Shown: positions 43,061 through 51,505 of the stretch, one piece after another | Layout: each line of letters starts with the position of its first letter | How positions within the stretch are numbered: the stretch's first letter is position 1 | Assembly: GCA_942492715.1 (NCBI GenBank) | Contig: CALOFW010000027.1 | Span: 62,001 to 126,000, forward strand | DNA from: Sva-07 sp942492715 | Lineage (GTDB): Bacteria > Actinomycetota > Acidimicrobiia > Acidimicrobiales > Ilumatobacteraceae | Direction: 5' to 3' | Length of the DNA: 64,000 bases | Notes under the pieces: generated by a model | Databases searched by the model: none | What the model was told of the DNA's origin: nothing | Seen by the model: only the letters and a program-made list of their open reading frames with translations | Made by a program: the position numbers and the translations under genes

Positions 43061-44292
43061 TTCTTGGTATCGAGTTCGGCGAACGCCGCGTTGACGGTGT
43101 CGAAGAGGCGGGCCGAGCAGCCGGCCATGTCGACCGCGTCGGGGTCGGCGGGTGGTGCGATCTCGGTGAGGATGCGCTCGGCGATCGCCCGGAAGGCGTC
43201 GGCTGCCACACCCTCACCGGCGAGCGCCACCGGTTCGCCGGTGTCGCCACCGGCTGCCACCGACGCTTCGAGCGGCACCTGGCCGAGCAGCGGCGCGTCG
43301 ATCGCGTCGGCCAGCGCCTGGCCGCCGCCGGAGCCGAAGAGCGCATAGGACTCCCCGTGCTCGCACGTGAACGCGCTCATGTTCTCGATCACGCCGACCA
43401 CCTTCAGGAAACTGCGCTGCGCCATGTCGGCAGCACGTTGCGCCACCTTCTGCGCCGCGAGCGCCGGGGTGGTGACCACGATCAGATCGGTGCTCGGGAG
43501 CATCCGGGCCAGGCCCATCTGGACGTCACCGGTACCTGGCGGCATGTCGATCAGCAGGTAGTCGAGGTCGCCCCACCGGACGTCGCGGAGGAACTGCTCG
43601 ACCGCCTTGGTCAGCATCAGCCCCCGCCACATCAGTGCGGTGTCCTCGTCGACGAGGAAGCCGGTCGAGACGACCTTGAGCAGCCCGTCGCCGATCATCC
43701 GCTCGTTCGGAACGATCTTCGGCTTGTCGGACCCCTCGACGTGCTGGGCCTCCATCCGATCGGAGATGCCGAGCAACCGGGGCACCGAGAAGCCCCAGAT
43801 GTCGGCGTCGAGGACGCCGACGGTGTGTCCGGCGGCCGCGAGGGCCGCGGCCAGGTTGACGGTGACCGAGCTCTTGCCGACGCCGCCCTTGCCGCTCGCG
43901 ATCGCCAGCACCTTGCACGACAGGGGCACCTCGGTGTCCGGTGCGTTCTGGCGGGCGTTCCAGCGTGCCTTGGTCATCACCTGGCTGCGTTCCTCGGCGT
44001 TCATCTCACCCCAGGCGATCTTGACGTCGGTGACACCGGGGTGGACGCCGACGCGGGTCTCCACTTCCTTCTTGATCTCGGCCCGTAGGGGGCAGCCACC
44101 GATCGTGAGCTTGACCCCGACGGTGACGAGGCCGTCGGGCTCGACCTCGACCGACGGGACCATGCCGAGCGACACGATGTCGGCACCGAGTTCCGGATCG
44201 ATGACGGTGCCGAGCACACCCATCACGTCGTCGACTGTGGGTGGGGCGACCGTGGGTGGGGCGATCGTGGGCGGGTCGATCGTCGAGGACAT
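43057..44292 (-). CDS. mrp: Mrp/NBP35-type iron-sulfur carrier ATPase
   Basis: A 411-residue P-loop protein that binds and transfers Fe-S clusters. It begins with a short PPT repeat, then an N-terminal MIP18/DUF59 domain (VIDPELGADIVSLGMV; IGGCPLRAEI) and the ParA-like ATPase with SGKGGVGKSSVTVNLA, LDADIWGFS and LLIDMPPGTGDVQMG. ATG at 44292 is preceded by TAAAAT and 7 bases on the minus strand, predicting a leaderless message. Divergent from a SufR-like regulator with 40 bases between starts; the HesB/IscA gene follows that regulator, so the three form an Fe-S group. Confidence 0.93.
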   Translation of the reverse strand: MSSTIDPPTIAPPTVAPPTVDDVMGVLGTVIDPELGADIVSLGMVPSVEVEPDGLVTVGVKLTIGGCPLRAEIKKEVETRVGVHPGVTDVKIAWGEMNAEERSQVMTKARWNARQNAPDTEVPLSCKVLAIASGKGGVGKSSVTVNLAAALAAAGHTVGVLDADIWGFSVPRLLGISDRMEAQHVEGSDKPKIVPNERMIGDGLLKVVSTGFLVDEDTALMWRGLMLTKAVEQFLRDVRWGDLDYLLIDMPPGTGDVQMGLARMLPSTDLIVVTTPALAAQKVAQRAADMAQRSFLKVVGVIENMSAFTCEHGESYALFGSGGGQALADAIDAPLLGQVPLEASVAAGGDTGEPVALAGEGVAADAFRAIAERILTEIAPPADPDAVDMAGCSARLFDTVNAAFAELDTKN

Positions 44293-44299
44293 GCGGTGC

Positions 44300-44326
44300 A
44301 TTTTACCGGCGAAGTCCGTGTAATCT
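44300..44326. promoter_or_regulatory. Overlapping divergent promoters of mrp and the SufR-like gene
   Basis: Minus strand: TAAAAT (44305-44300) then 7 bases to the mrp ATG. Plus strand: TAATCT (44321-44326) then 6 bases to the GTG at 44333. The two face outward in a 40-base gap, so a single bound regulator could block both. Confidence 0.5.
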
Positions 44327-44332
44327 CCGGAT

Positions 44333-45046
44333 GTGGATCGAGATCGGGTCGATGTACCGCCGGGGGACCCGACCCGGACGGTCGGGACGCCGCAGCTCGA
44401 TCTGCTCAAGGCGCTGGGCGACAACACCCGGTACGCGATCTATCTCGAACTCGCCCGGTCGGCCCGTCCATTGGCCACCGCCGACATCTCCGAGTCGCTC
44501 GGGCTGCACCCCAACACGGTGCGACCGCACCTCGAGCGGATGCGAGAAGCCGGGCTGCTCGACGTCGAAGTCGGCGGCCGTGGTGATGTCGGGCGCCCGC
44601 AGCACCGGTACTCGGTGGCGAGGAACGCGCCGTCGCTCGGCTTCGAACCGCCGACCATGCCGGTCCTCGCACGGATGGTGCTCGCGATGGCCGCCCGACT
44701 GCAGGCGAGCGCCGACGACGCGGAAGCGGTCGGCCGCACCGAGGGCATCGCCCGCGCGACTCCATATGTCGACGCTCCGTCAACCCTGGAGGCGCTGGTC
44801 GCCGATCTCGACCGCCTCGGCTTCGATCCGTTGGTCACCGGCGACCCCGACGATCCCGATGCTGCGGTGGTGGCGTTCGCCCACTGCCCGTTCGCCGACC
44901 TCGCCGAGCGGCACCCGGAGCTCGTGTGCGGGCTGCACCGCGGGCTCGTCGCGGGGTTCGTCGCCGAGATGGGCGACGCCGAGGTCGGCGAGTTCTGCAC
45001 CCTCACCAGTCGCACCCCGTGCCGTGTGACCGTCGCTTCCCGCTAA
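44333..45046 (+). CDS. SufR-like Fe-S winged-helix transcriptional regulator
   Basis: A 237-residue DNA-binding protein. N-terminal winged helix (LLKALGDNTRYAIYLELARS; ADISESLGLHPNTVRPHLERM) and a C-terminal domain with cysteines in the SufR arrangement: AHCPFADL, then ELVCGLHRG, then GEFCTLTSRTPCRV. SufR senses Fe-S cluster status and represses suf or isc genes. It is divergent from mrp and 30 bases before a HesB/IscA gene, consistent with control of both. GTG at 44333 fits the predicted promoter; the ATG two bases earlier belongs to another frame. Confidence 0.83.
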   Translation: MDRDRVDVPPGDPTRTVGTPQLDLLKALGDNTRYAIYLELARSARPLATADISESLGLHPNTVRPHLERMREAGLLDVEVGGRGDVGRPQHRYSVARNAPSLGFEPPTMPVLARMVLAMAARLQASADDAEAVGRTEGIARATPYVDAPSTLEALVADLDRLGFDPLVTGDPDDPDAAVVAFAHCPFADLAERHPELVCGLHRGLVAGFVAEMGDAEVGEFCTLTSRTPCRVTVASR

Positions 45047-45076
45047 ATTGATGTCCGTCTGCAACCAGGAGGTTCC

Positions 45077-45406
45077 ATGATCACGCTCACCGATACCGCG
45101 GCCGTGAAGGTCCGTCAGCTGCTCGCCGACGAAGGCGCCGAGGATCTCGCGCTGCGCGTCGCCGTCCGTCCGGGCGGGTGCAGCGGGTTCTCCTACGAGA
45201 TGTTCTTCGACGGCGACATCGCCGCCGACGACACCCAGGCCACGTTCGGCGACGACGGGTTCGTCAAGGTCGTCGTCGACCCGGCGTCGGCGCAACTCCT
45301 CGAGGGGGCCACGCTCGACTACAAGGACGGGCTCGACCAGTCCGGGTTCGCGATCACGAACCCCAACGCCTCGCGCACCTGCGGGTGCGGCCAGAGCTTC
45401 TCCTGA
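45077..45406 (+). CDS. HesB/IscA/ErpA-type iron-sulfur cluster carrier
   Basis: A 109-residue A-type carrier delivering [2Fe-2S] or [4Fe-4S] clusters. The three ligand cysteines are visible: RPGGCSGFSYEM and the C-terminal ASRTCGCGQSF. AGGAGG lies 4 bases before the ATG. Normal length. Follows the SufR-like gene; ErpA-like rather than IscA cannot be decided from sequence alone. Confidence 0.92.
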   Translation: MITLTDTAAVKVRQLLADEGAEDLALRVAVRPGGCSGFSYEMFFDGDIAADDTQATFGDDGFVKVVVDPASAQLLEGATLDYKDGLDQSGFAITNPNASRTCGCGQSFS

Positions 45407-45448
45407 ACTGAGCCGCGCTGCGGGTGCGATGCGCTCGCGTGGCCGACG

Positions 45449-46381
45449 TCAACTGACCGCGTCGAGCACCTCGGCGAGTTCGGTCTCGTTCCACACCGCG
45501 TCGAGTCGTTCGACCACGGTGCCGGTGGCGTCGGTGATGAACAGCGCCGGTTCGTACGTGAGCCCTGCCGCGTCGACGGCCGGCGCCGGGGTGGTGGCGG
45601 TGTTGTCGGTGTACACCTCGGCGTGCACGAATGTGAATCGATCGACGTACTCGCTCTGGAGGTCGATGATCGATTCGAGCGCCGGGGCACACGTGCCCGT
45701 CTGGCAGAACGCCGGTGTGCCGACCAGATACACCACTCCCTTGCCCGACTCGGCACCGGACTCGATCGCTTCGGCGAGGGTGACGTCGTGGAACGGGCAC
45801 GGCTCGGGGGTCCGCGTGCACACCGGGTCGACGCCGCGTGCGTCGTCGAACGTGGGCGTGTCGAACGGTGGAAGAGGCTGGCCCGGGCCGGGAACCGTGA
45901 CGGTGCCGGGCTCCATGATCTGGAACGCAGCGCCCTGCGCAGGGCCGCCGTCGACGACCAGGTAGTAGACGCCCGGGGTGTCGATCTCGGTGCGAAAGGC
46001 GTAGTAGGGGCCGGGTTCGACGTCGCGGCGGACTGCGGAGATCCGCTCGCCCAGGGGTGCGCCGTCGACATCGGTGACCTGCGCCCCGAGGGTGTCGGGC
46101 CCGTCCTGGACCAGCTGACCCTGTGCGGTGCCGAGGCTCATCGGGAGCCGCACCGGCCCGGGTTCCTGCACGTTCTGGGGGAAGCGCTGCACGATCGTGT
46201 ACGTCGAGGCGGCGGCTGAGCCGTCATCGGCGGTCGGGTCGGCGATGTCGTCGGGTGAGCCGAGTGCCGGGTCGCTCGTCGAGTCCGACCCGCAGGCCGC
46301 GAGGAGACCGGTGGCGGCCGCGCCGATCAGGAAGCCTCGTCGGCTGAGTCGATCGGTGAATGGGACGCTGCGAGGGGTCAT
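45449..46381 (-). CDS. Tat-type lipoprotein with thioredoxin-like domain and CX4C pair
   Basis: A 310-residue exported protein. The signal has twin arginines (LSRRGFLIGAAATGLLAAC), indicating Tat export and lipid attachment at the lipobox Cys. A beta-sandwich-like middle region (residues 55-165) precedes a C-terminal thioredoxin-like domain in which the redox site reads AFCQTGTCAP, a CX4C rather than CXXC pair, with another pair upstream (PVCTRTPEPC). EPALFITDATG supplies the cis-Pro strand. ATG at 46381; a start 22 codons earlier is possible. No partner gene adjacent; it converges with the IscA gene. Confidence 0.75.
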   Translation of the reverse strand: MTPRSVPFTDRLSRRGFLIGAAATGLLAACGSDSTSDPALGSPDDIADPTADDGSAAASTYTIVQRFPQNVQEPGPVRLPMSLGTAQGQLVQDGPDTLGAQVTDVDGAPLGERISAVRRDVEPGPYYAFRTEIDTPGVYYLVVDGGPAQGAAFQIMEPGTVTVPGPGQPLPPFDTPTFDDARGVDPVCTRTPEPCPFHDVTLAEAIESGAESGKGVVYLVGTPAFCQTGTCAPALESIIDLQSEYVDRFTFVHAEVYTDNTATTPAPAVDAAGLTYEPALFITDATGTVVERLDAVWNETELAEVLDAVS

Positions 46382-46575
46382 CGGGTGCTCTTCGTGGTCG
46401 TGGGGGCGGACGTCGCCGACGCTACCCCTGGCGGTCGTCCGGGTCACAGCAGCCCTCGATCGACACGGTGCCGGGTTCCCGCGCCGACGAACGCTCGACC
46501 CAGTGCGAAATTACTGTTGAATGTGGCGCGAGATCAGCTGTCGATGGTCTCACTGGTTGTGAGGTTGACGCGGAC

Positions 46576-47022
46576 GTGACGACTGAGGATGACATCGACG
46601 GATTCGTCCGCGACGTTGAGCCGCGGCTTCGTCGTGCCCTGATCGGTGGCGTCGGGACCGACCGCGTCGACGACGCCGTCGGCGAAGCGCTCGCCTACAC
46701 CGCCGAGCACTGGGACGAACTGCGCGAGATGCACAACCCCGTCGGCTACCTGTATCGCGTCGCGCAGTCCAAGAGTCGCCCCCGCAAGCGACCCGCCCTG
46801 TTCCGCCGCGAGCCGCAACTGATGCCCGACATCGAACCGGGGCTCCCCGATGCGCTCCGGGCGCTGCCCGAGCCCCAGCGAATCGCCGTCTGGTTGGACC
46901 ACGGCTGCGACTGGACCCACGCCGAGATCGCCGAGGTGTTGGGTGTCAGCCCCTCCACGGTCGCCACCCACGTCAGCCGGGCACTCGCCCGCCTGCGCAC
47001 CGAGTTGGGAGTGCTGTCATGA
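46576..47022 (+). CDS. RNA polymerase sigma-70 family factor (short ECF-type)
   Basis: A 148-residue sigma factor with a weak region 2 (DAVGEALAYTAEHWDEL; NPVGYLYRVAQSKSR) and a clear region 4 helix-turn-helix (LPEPQRIAVWLDHGCDWTHAEIAEVLGVSPSTVATHVSRAL). GTG at 46576 gives the most compact protein; further upstream starts are possible. Its stop overlaps the next gene by 4 bases, and that gene encodes a single-pass membrane protein, so it may be controlled by it. Confidence 0.8.
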   Translation: MTTEDDIDGFVRDVEPRLRRALIGGVGTDRVDDAVGEALAYTAEHWDELREMHNPVGYLYRVAQSKSRPRKRPALFRREPQLMPDIEPGLPDALRALPEPQRIAVWLDHGCDWTHAEIAEVLGVSPSTVATHVSRALARLRTELGVLS

Positions 47023-48284
47023 GCACGATCGAGCAACAGATCCGAGCGATCGCCGACGAGGCCTTCGCACAGACCGAGCCGGTCCTCCCAGCACCGCGCA
47101 TCGCCGAACCGCAGGTGGTCATGGCCGTCGATCCCGTCGACCGCGACGCCCGACGGCGCATGCGCAGCCGCGCTCGCCTGCTCACCGTCGCAGCGACCGT
47201 GCTGGTCGTCGCCCTCGTCGGCAGCCTGCTGATCGCGACCAACCGCAGCGCCGACCCCACTCCCACGGACGAACGGAGCGGACTCTCGATCACCGAGTCG
47301 CTCCGACGTCTGCCGGCCGAAGCGGCGACGTTCGGCGACCTCAGAATCGCTGGTGCCGATTTCGTCGCGTTGGAGACGCTGACCGGCATCGAGCGACCCA
47401 CCACGTTGGACGACAGCGATGCGCGGCTCGGCCGCATCACGAGTGACCTCGGTTCGGACCCCGCCTACTTCGGCGTGGTCGTGCCGCGCTCGGAGCTCTT
47501 CACCGAAGGGTTGTTCGACCCCGAGGGCTTCCGTGGCGAACTGCCGTTCTCGCCGTTCGACGTCGGACAGTTCGTCACCGTCGAGATGGGCGGCGGGCTG
47601 ACCCGGACGTTCGACGAGTTCACGCTCGTCAGCGGAGCCGACGCGGTGCAGGAAGCGGTCGACGACGACGGCTACCTGAAGATCGGGAGCGGGGAGTTGG
47701 GTGAGCGCAACCTCGCATCCCGGACGCCACTGCGTCCGCTCGGACAGCCGATGCAGGTCGGCTTCGACGCGGAGACCGACACCGTCGCCGTCGATCGCGG
47801 GGTCGACTTCGTGCCCCGGTGGTTGAACGGCACCACCGACTCGCTCCTGGCGGCCTCGCCCGACCTCGCGGCCGTTGCCGAACAGCTCGATCGCATCGAC
47901 GGTCTCGCATCGTTCGCCCTGTCAGTGGAGGACTTCTCCTTCGACCCCACGCTGTACGACGCTGCGGGTCTCGACGAGATGATCATCATCGACCGTCCGT
48001 TCTCCGTGCTGGCGACGGGCTGGTCCGGAATCGGCGAGTCGGCTCGAGTCGTGTACGTCTACGGCTTCACCGACGAACAGGCAGCCGCGGACGCCGCACC
48101 GTCGATCGAGGCGGTCTTCGCTCCCGACAACGTCGCTGCAACGCCCCTCGGTGAGGAAACCTTGACGATGCGGTCGATCTTCGACGTCGAATCGATCGAA
48201 ACGGTCGGCCGTACCGTTGTCGTCACCGCGAGCCCCCAGCGAACGGACGCGGGTTTCCTTCCTCCGTACCTCTTCTACGAATGA
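47019..48284 (+). CDS. Single-pass membrane protein with extracytoplasmic domain, coupled to a sigma factor
   Basis: A 421-residue protein with a cytoplasmic basic segment of about 60 residues, one helix (LLTVAATVLVVALVGSLLIA) and an exported domain of 340 residues without recognisable motif. The layout matches anti-sigma factors with a large sensor domain, but no zinc-binding anti-sigma motif (HxxxCxxC) is seen. Coupled by 4-base overlap to the upstream sigma gene, so a regulatory pairing is inferred. Confidence 0.7.
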   Translation: MSTIEQQIRAIADEAFAQTEPVLPAPRIAEPQVVMAVDPVDRDARRRMRSRARLLTVAATVLVVALVGSLLIATNRSADPTPTDERSGLSITESLRRLPAEAATFGDLRIAGADFVALETLTGIERPTTLDDSDARLGRITSDLGSDPAYFGVVVPRSELFTEGLFDPEGFRGELPFSPFDVGQFVTVEMGGGLTRTFDEFTLVSGADAVQEAVDDDGYLKIGSGELGERNLASRTPLRPLGQPMQVGFDAETDTVAVDRGVDFVPRWLNGTTDSLLAASPDLAAVAEQLDRIDGLASFALSVEDFSFDPTLYDAAGLDEMIIIDRPFSVLATGWSGIGESARVVYVYGFTDEQAAADAAPSIEAVFAPDNVAATPLGEETLTMRSIFDVESIETVGRTVVVTASPQRTDAGFLPPYLFYE

Positions 48285-48444
48285 GCGATCGCCGATCCGC
48301 CCGCGATCGACGGTGGCGGACTTCCCGGACGGCATCGTGCGCATCGTTCGGAGGGAACATGCAGGGCTGCGTGTGACCACGTCGTGAAGTTCTTGCCGAT
48401 GTGGTCCACCGAACGTCCGGTTGCGGTGTGTGAGGGTGGTGACG

Positions 48445-48954
48445 ATGTCCGACCACGCCACGACGGAGACGTTCGACGCGTTCTTCGTGGAGGAGTTTCC
48501 GCGCCTCGTCGCGATCCTCACGGCGTGGTCGGGCAGTCGGAGCGTCGCCGAGGAGCTGGCGCAGGATGCACTGCTCCAGGCGCTCCAGCGTTGGGATGTG
48601 GTCGCTCGGCTCGACAGCCCTGGCGCCTGGGTGCGCCGTGTTGCGTTGAACCGTTCCGCGAACGAGGGACGCCGTCGCCGCCGCGAACGGGCGGCGGTCG
48701 ACCGCCTGCGTGTCGCCGCCGAGTCGTCGCAGCGGGAGCCGACATCGATCGACGAGGCGCTGTGGAGGCGTGTCCGCGCATTGTCGGTAGCCCAGCGCGA
48801 CGTGGTCGTGTTGCGCTACGTCGATGACCTTCCGCTTGCCGAGATCGCACGGGTGATGGGTTGTGCCGAAGGCACCGTGAAGAAACACCTGCAGCGGGCG
48901 CGTGCCGCGCTGGCGGCACACATCACCGCGACGAGCGACGGGAGTTCCGAATGA
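48445..48954 (+). CDS. ECF sigma factor, SigE/SigM-like
   Basis: A 169-residue ECF sigma factor. Region 2 (FDAFFVEEFPRLVAILTAWSG; AEELAQDALLQALQRWDVV; GAWVRRVALNRSANEGRRRR) and region 4 (LSVAQRDVVVLRYVDDLPLAEIARVMGCAEGTVKKHLQRARAAL, here listed in pieces) are both well formed. ATG at 48445 with GAGGGTGG upstream. Four-base overlap with the next gene, mirroring the sigma/membrane pair just before it. Confidence 0.9.
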   Translation: MSDHATTETFDAFFVEEFPRLVAILTAWSGSRSVAEELAQDALLQALQRWDVVARLDSPGAWVRRVALNRSANEGRRRRRERAAVDRLRVAAESSQREPTSIDEALWRRVRALSVAQRDVVVLRYVDDLPLAEIARVMGCAEGTVKKHLQRARAALAAHITATSDGSSE

Positions 48955-50318
48955 TCGACGACGAGCAGGTCGAGGGTGCCCTCTCCCGTGCCGGCGAGCG
49001 TCAGCGGGCCGCGGCCCCCGACGCCGGCGCGACGCAACGGGCGCTGCAGCAACTCCACGCTCGCCGCGCCGCTGAACCCGACAACGGCGGACATCGGCGG
49101 CGAGTGTGGCCGATCGTCGCGGTCGTCGGCGGAGCGGCGGCTGTTGCGCTCGCGGTCGTGGTGGCCGGGAACTCCGGGACCGACACGATCCGGAGCGTCC
49201 CCGCCACCGACCCAGTGGTCACGGAACAACGGGGCGAGCTGGACTTACCCGATGCGGCGCCCGACCTGTCGCTCGGCCAGCCGCTCGTCCGCCGGTTCGA
49301 CGGGTTGCCGCTGACCGACATCGCCGTGTCGCCCGACGCAGATCGCATCGCCGTGTCCCGAGCCAGCGAGGTCTGCATCGTCTCGACATCGCCGGCAGTC
49401 CCGACCGATGCGGATCGCTGCTACCCGTTTCCGAGCGGGGTCGCGCCCGGTTCGATCACGTGGGCGCCCGACGGAACAGCACTCGTGTTCCACCACGATC
49501 TCTTCGGATTCGGCCAGGAGCCCGACCTCGTCGAGTTGGACCTCGCCACCGGCGAGCTGACGGTGTTGACCGACGATGGCGTACCGATCGACGGTGACGG
49601 CGGCGCTCTCGACATCGCACCGACGTTCACCCCCGACGGCACGCTGTACTTCTTTCGCCTCTCCGACCCGAGCGACGGTGTCCAGGCGGTGCTGCATCGG
49701 TATGACGGCGACGGGGTGGCCACCGCGATCGGCCCGGCTCTCGCTGGGGTGCCCCCGACCGCCGGTCGCGGCGTTTCGGATGACTCGATCGTGATCATGT
49801 TGTCAGCACTCGTCGGGAGCTCTGAGCTGGTCTCCGTCGACGTCGACGGTGGAACGAGTCGCTCGATCGTGATCGAGGGACCGAGTCCGGCAATCGCCGA
49901 CGTGGCCGGAGATCGGGCGCTGCTGGTCGCTCCCAGTCGGGTGGCTTCCGGCGGCTTCGAACTGTGGGTCGCCGACGTCCCCTCCGGCAACGTCGCCCCG
50001 ATCGACATTCCGCAACTCGCAGCGTCGTCGATGCGGGTCGTGGGCGGGGGGCTCTCGCCCGACGGGGCCCAGGTCGCGCTGATCCTCGCAGACCAGGACG
50101 ACCCCGACGGGCACCTGCTGCTGGTGGCCGACATCGCGGCCGACGGATCGGTCGGGCCCCTCACCGTCCTGGCGACCGGGCCGGAGTTCGCACCGAACGA
50201 CGGCGACCCGACCATCAAGCCCGCCGGCCTCGGCCGTCTCGGCGAGATCGTGTGGACCGATGCCGGTCTCGTCTACAGCCTCGGACCCGACGAGATCGTC
50301 ACGCTCCCGTTGCTCTGA
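48951..50318 (+). CDS. Single-pass membrane protein with TolB/WD40-like propeller, coupled to an ECF sigma factor
   Basis: A 455-residue protein: 50 cytoplasmic residues, one helix (VWPIVAVVGGAAAVALAVVV), then repeated blades of the TolB-like type, recognisable by ISPDG-like turns (VSPDADRIAVS, TWAPDGTALVF, FTPDGTLYFF, LSPDGAQVAL). Probably folds outside the membrane as a beta-propeller and signals to the upstream sigma factor. No catalytic residues evident. ATG overlaps the sigma gene stop by 4 bases. Confidence 0.75.
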   Translation: MIDDEQVEGALSRAGERQRAAAPDAGATQRALQQLHARRAAEPDNGGHRRRVWPIVAVVGGAAAVALAVVVAGNSGTDTIRSVPATDPVVTEQRGELDLPDAAPDLSLGQPLVRRFDGLPLTDIAVSPDADRIAVSRASEVCIVSTSPAVPTDADRCYPFPSGVAPGSITWAPDGTALVFHHDLFGFGQEPDLVELDLATGELTVLTDDGVPIDGDGGALDIAPTFTPDGTLYFFRLSDPSDGVQAVLHRYDGDGVATAIGPALAGVPPTAGRGVSDDSIVIMLSALVGSSELVSVDVDGGTSRSIVIEGPSPAIADVAGDRALLVAPSRVASGGFELWVADVPSGNVAPIDIPQLAASSMRVVGGGLSPDGAQVALILADQDDPDGHLLLVADIAADGSVGPLTVLATGPEFAPNDGDPTIKPAGLGRLGEIVWTDAGLVYSLGPDEIVTLPLL

Positions 50319-50387
50319 CCGCACTGCAGGCGGCGGCTGCTCGCTCTGCCAGCCGACAACAGAGCGAAACGTTGCCTGACGCGGCAC

Positions 50388-50393
50388 TAGCTT
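50388..50393 (+). promoter_or_regulatory. Predicted -10 element for leaderless ridA
   Basis: TAGCTT followed by 6 bases and the ATG at 50400. Confidence 0.4.
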
Positions 50394-50399
50394 TGCGGC

Positions 50400-50753
50400 A
50401 TGAGCAAGCCCCTCGGTCCCTACAGCCCGGTCGTGCGCGCCGGCGACTTCGTCATCGTCTCCGGCCAGGGCGGCATGGCCGACGGCAAGATCGTCGAGGG
50501 CGGTGTCAGCGCCGAGACCACCCAGACGATGAAGAACGTGGCCGCGCAACTCGCCACGGTCGGTGCCTCGCTGTCCGACATCGTCAAGACCACCTGCTTC
50601 CTCACCGACATGGAGAACTTCTCGGCGTTCAACGAGGCCTACTCGGCGGCGCTCGGATCACACCGCCCCGCCCGCTCGACGGTCGCGGTGGCCGGTCTCC
50701 CGGCGGGGTTCCTGGTCGAGGTGGAAGCCTGGGCGTACGTGCCGCAGGGGTGA
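50400..50753 (+). CDS. ridA: RidA/YjgF family enamine/imine deaminase
   Basis: A 117-residue trimeric protein that hydrolyses reactive 2-aminoacrylate and related imines released by PLP enzymes. Signatures: LGPYSPVVRAGDFVIVSGQGG, TQTMKNVAAQLATVGASLSDIVKTT and the catalytic Arg segment HRPARSTVAVAGLP ending in VEVEAWAYV. Overlaps the next gene by 4 bases. A PLP decarboxylase lies 0.8 kb downstream. Confidence 0.92.
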   Translation: MSKPLGPYSPVVRAGDFVIVSGQGGMADGKIVEGGVSAETTQTMKNVAAQLATVGASLSDIVKTTCFLTDMENFSAFNEAYSAALGSHRPARSTVAVAGLPAGFLVEVEAWAYVPQG

Positions 50754-51334
50754 CCGCGCAGCTCGAACGGTGCTCGTGGGCGTCCACTGGGGGTCCGAAC
50801 ATCGGCACCGCGTACCTCGACTACCACGACCGGGTGTGGGGGGTCCCCGAACGGGACCCGCTCGTGCTCTTCGAGTTCCTCGTCCTCGAAGGAGCGCAGG
50901 CCGGACTGTCGTGGTCGACGATCCTGCGCAAGCTCGACACCTACCGTGCGGCGTACCGCGGCTTCGATCCCGAGGTGGTGGCCTCGTTCGACGACCACGA
51001 CGTCGCCCGCCTCCTCGCAGACGAGGGCATCGTGCGCAATCGTGCCAAGGTCGAGGCCTCGATCCGCAATGCCCGGGCCTGGTTGGCGATCGACGACCCG
51101 GGGTCGTACCTGTGGGGGTTCGTCGACGGCGTCACGATCGTCAACGAGTGGGCATCGATGGATGCCGTGCCTCCCGAGACCGAACGCTCGCGTGCGATGA
51201 GCAAGGACCTCAAGCGTCGCGGGTTCGGCTTCGTCGGCCCGACGATCTGCTACGCGTTCATGCAGGCCACCGGCATGGTCAACGACCACCTCACCACCTG
51301 CTTTCGCCACGCCGAGTGTGCGGCACTAGCCTGA
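50750..51334 (+). CDS. tag: DNA-3-methyladenine glycosylase I
   Basis: Base-excision repair enzyme removing 3-methyladenine. The 194-residue protein contains the family motifs RCSWAS (zinc Cys), YLDYHDRVWGVP, FEFLVLEGAQAGLSWSTILRK, FDPEVVASFDDHDV and the C-terminal zinc ligands in NDHLTTCFRHAEC. The Glu in LEGAQAGLSW is the substrate-pocket residue of TagA enzymes. GTG at 50750 overlaps ridA by 4 bases. Confidence 0.95.
   Translation: MTAQLERCSWASTGGPNIGTAYLDYHDRVWGVPERDPLVLFEFLVLEGAQAGLSWSTILRKLDTYRAAYRGFDPEVVASFDDHDVARLLADEGIVRNRAKVEASIRNARAWLAIDDPGSYLWGFVDGVTIVNEWASMDAVPPETERSRAMSKDLKRRGFGFVGPTICYAFMQATGMVNDHLTTCFRHAECAALA
51327..51332 (+). promoter_or_regulatory. Predicted -10 element for the 51-residue membrane protein gene
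   Basis: TAGCCT, 6 bases, then ATG at 51339; it overlaps the end of the glycosylase gene. Confidence 0.4.
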
Positions 51335-51338
51335 GGTC

Positions 51339-51494
51339 ATGCCCGGCGCCATCGCCATCGTCATCGTGCTGCTGTTGATCCCCGTCGTGGTGATCATGAG
51401 CGGTGCCGTCGCCTCGGCGATCATCGGCGAGGTCTACTACCGAAACGCCCGATCGAAGTTCGCGGACAGCGAACTCCTCGACCTGCCCGACTGA
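51339..51494 (+). CDS. Small single-pass membrane protein (51 residues)
   Basis: A short frame beginning 4 bases after the glycosylase stop. The product has an N-terminal hydrophobic helix (GAIAIVIVLLLIPVVVIMSG) and a short cytoplasmic tail EVYYRNARSKFADSELLDLPD with balanced charge. The predicted -10 upstream and the palindromic element beginning 12 bases after its stop suggest a real transcription unit. No family recognised. Similar tiny membrane proteins are often regulators or stabilisers of larger membrane partners. Confidence 0.6.
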   Translation: MPGAIAIVIVLLLIPVVVIMSGAVASAIIGEVYYRNARSKFADSELLDLPD

Positions 51495-51505
51495 CGTCGA
51501 CGAGC

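Noticed and set aside
44241..45029. An alternative frame beginning near the ATG at 44331
   Set aside because: Its product is a Ser/Arg-rich shadow; the frame from GTG 44333 gives a winged-helix protein with the expected cysteines.
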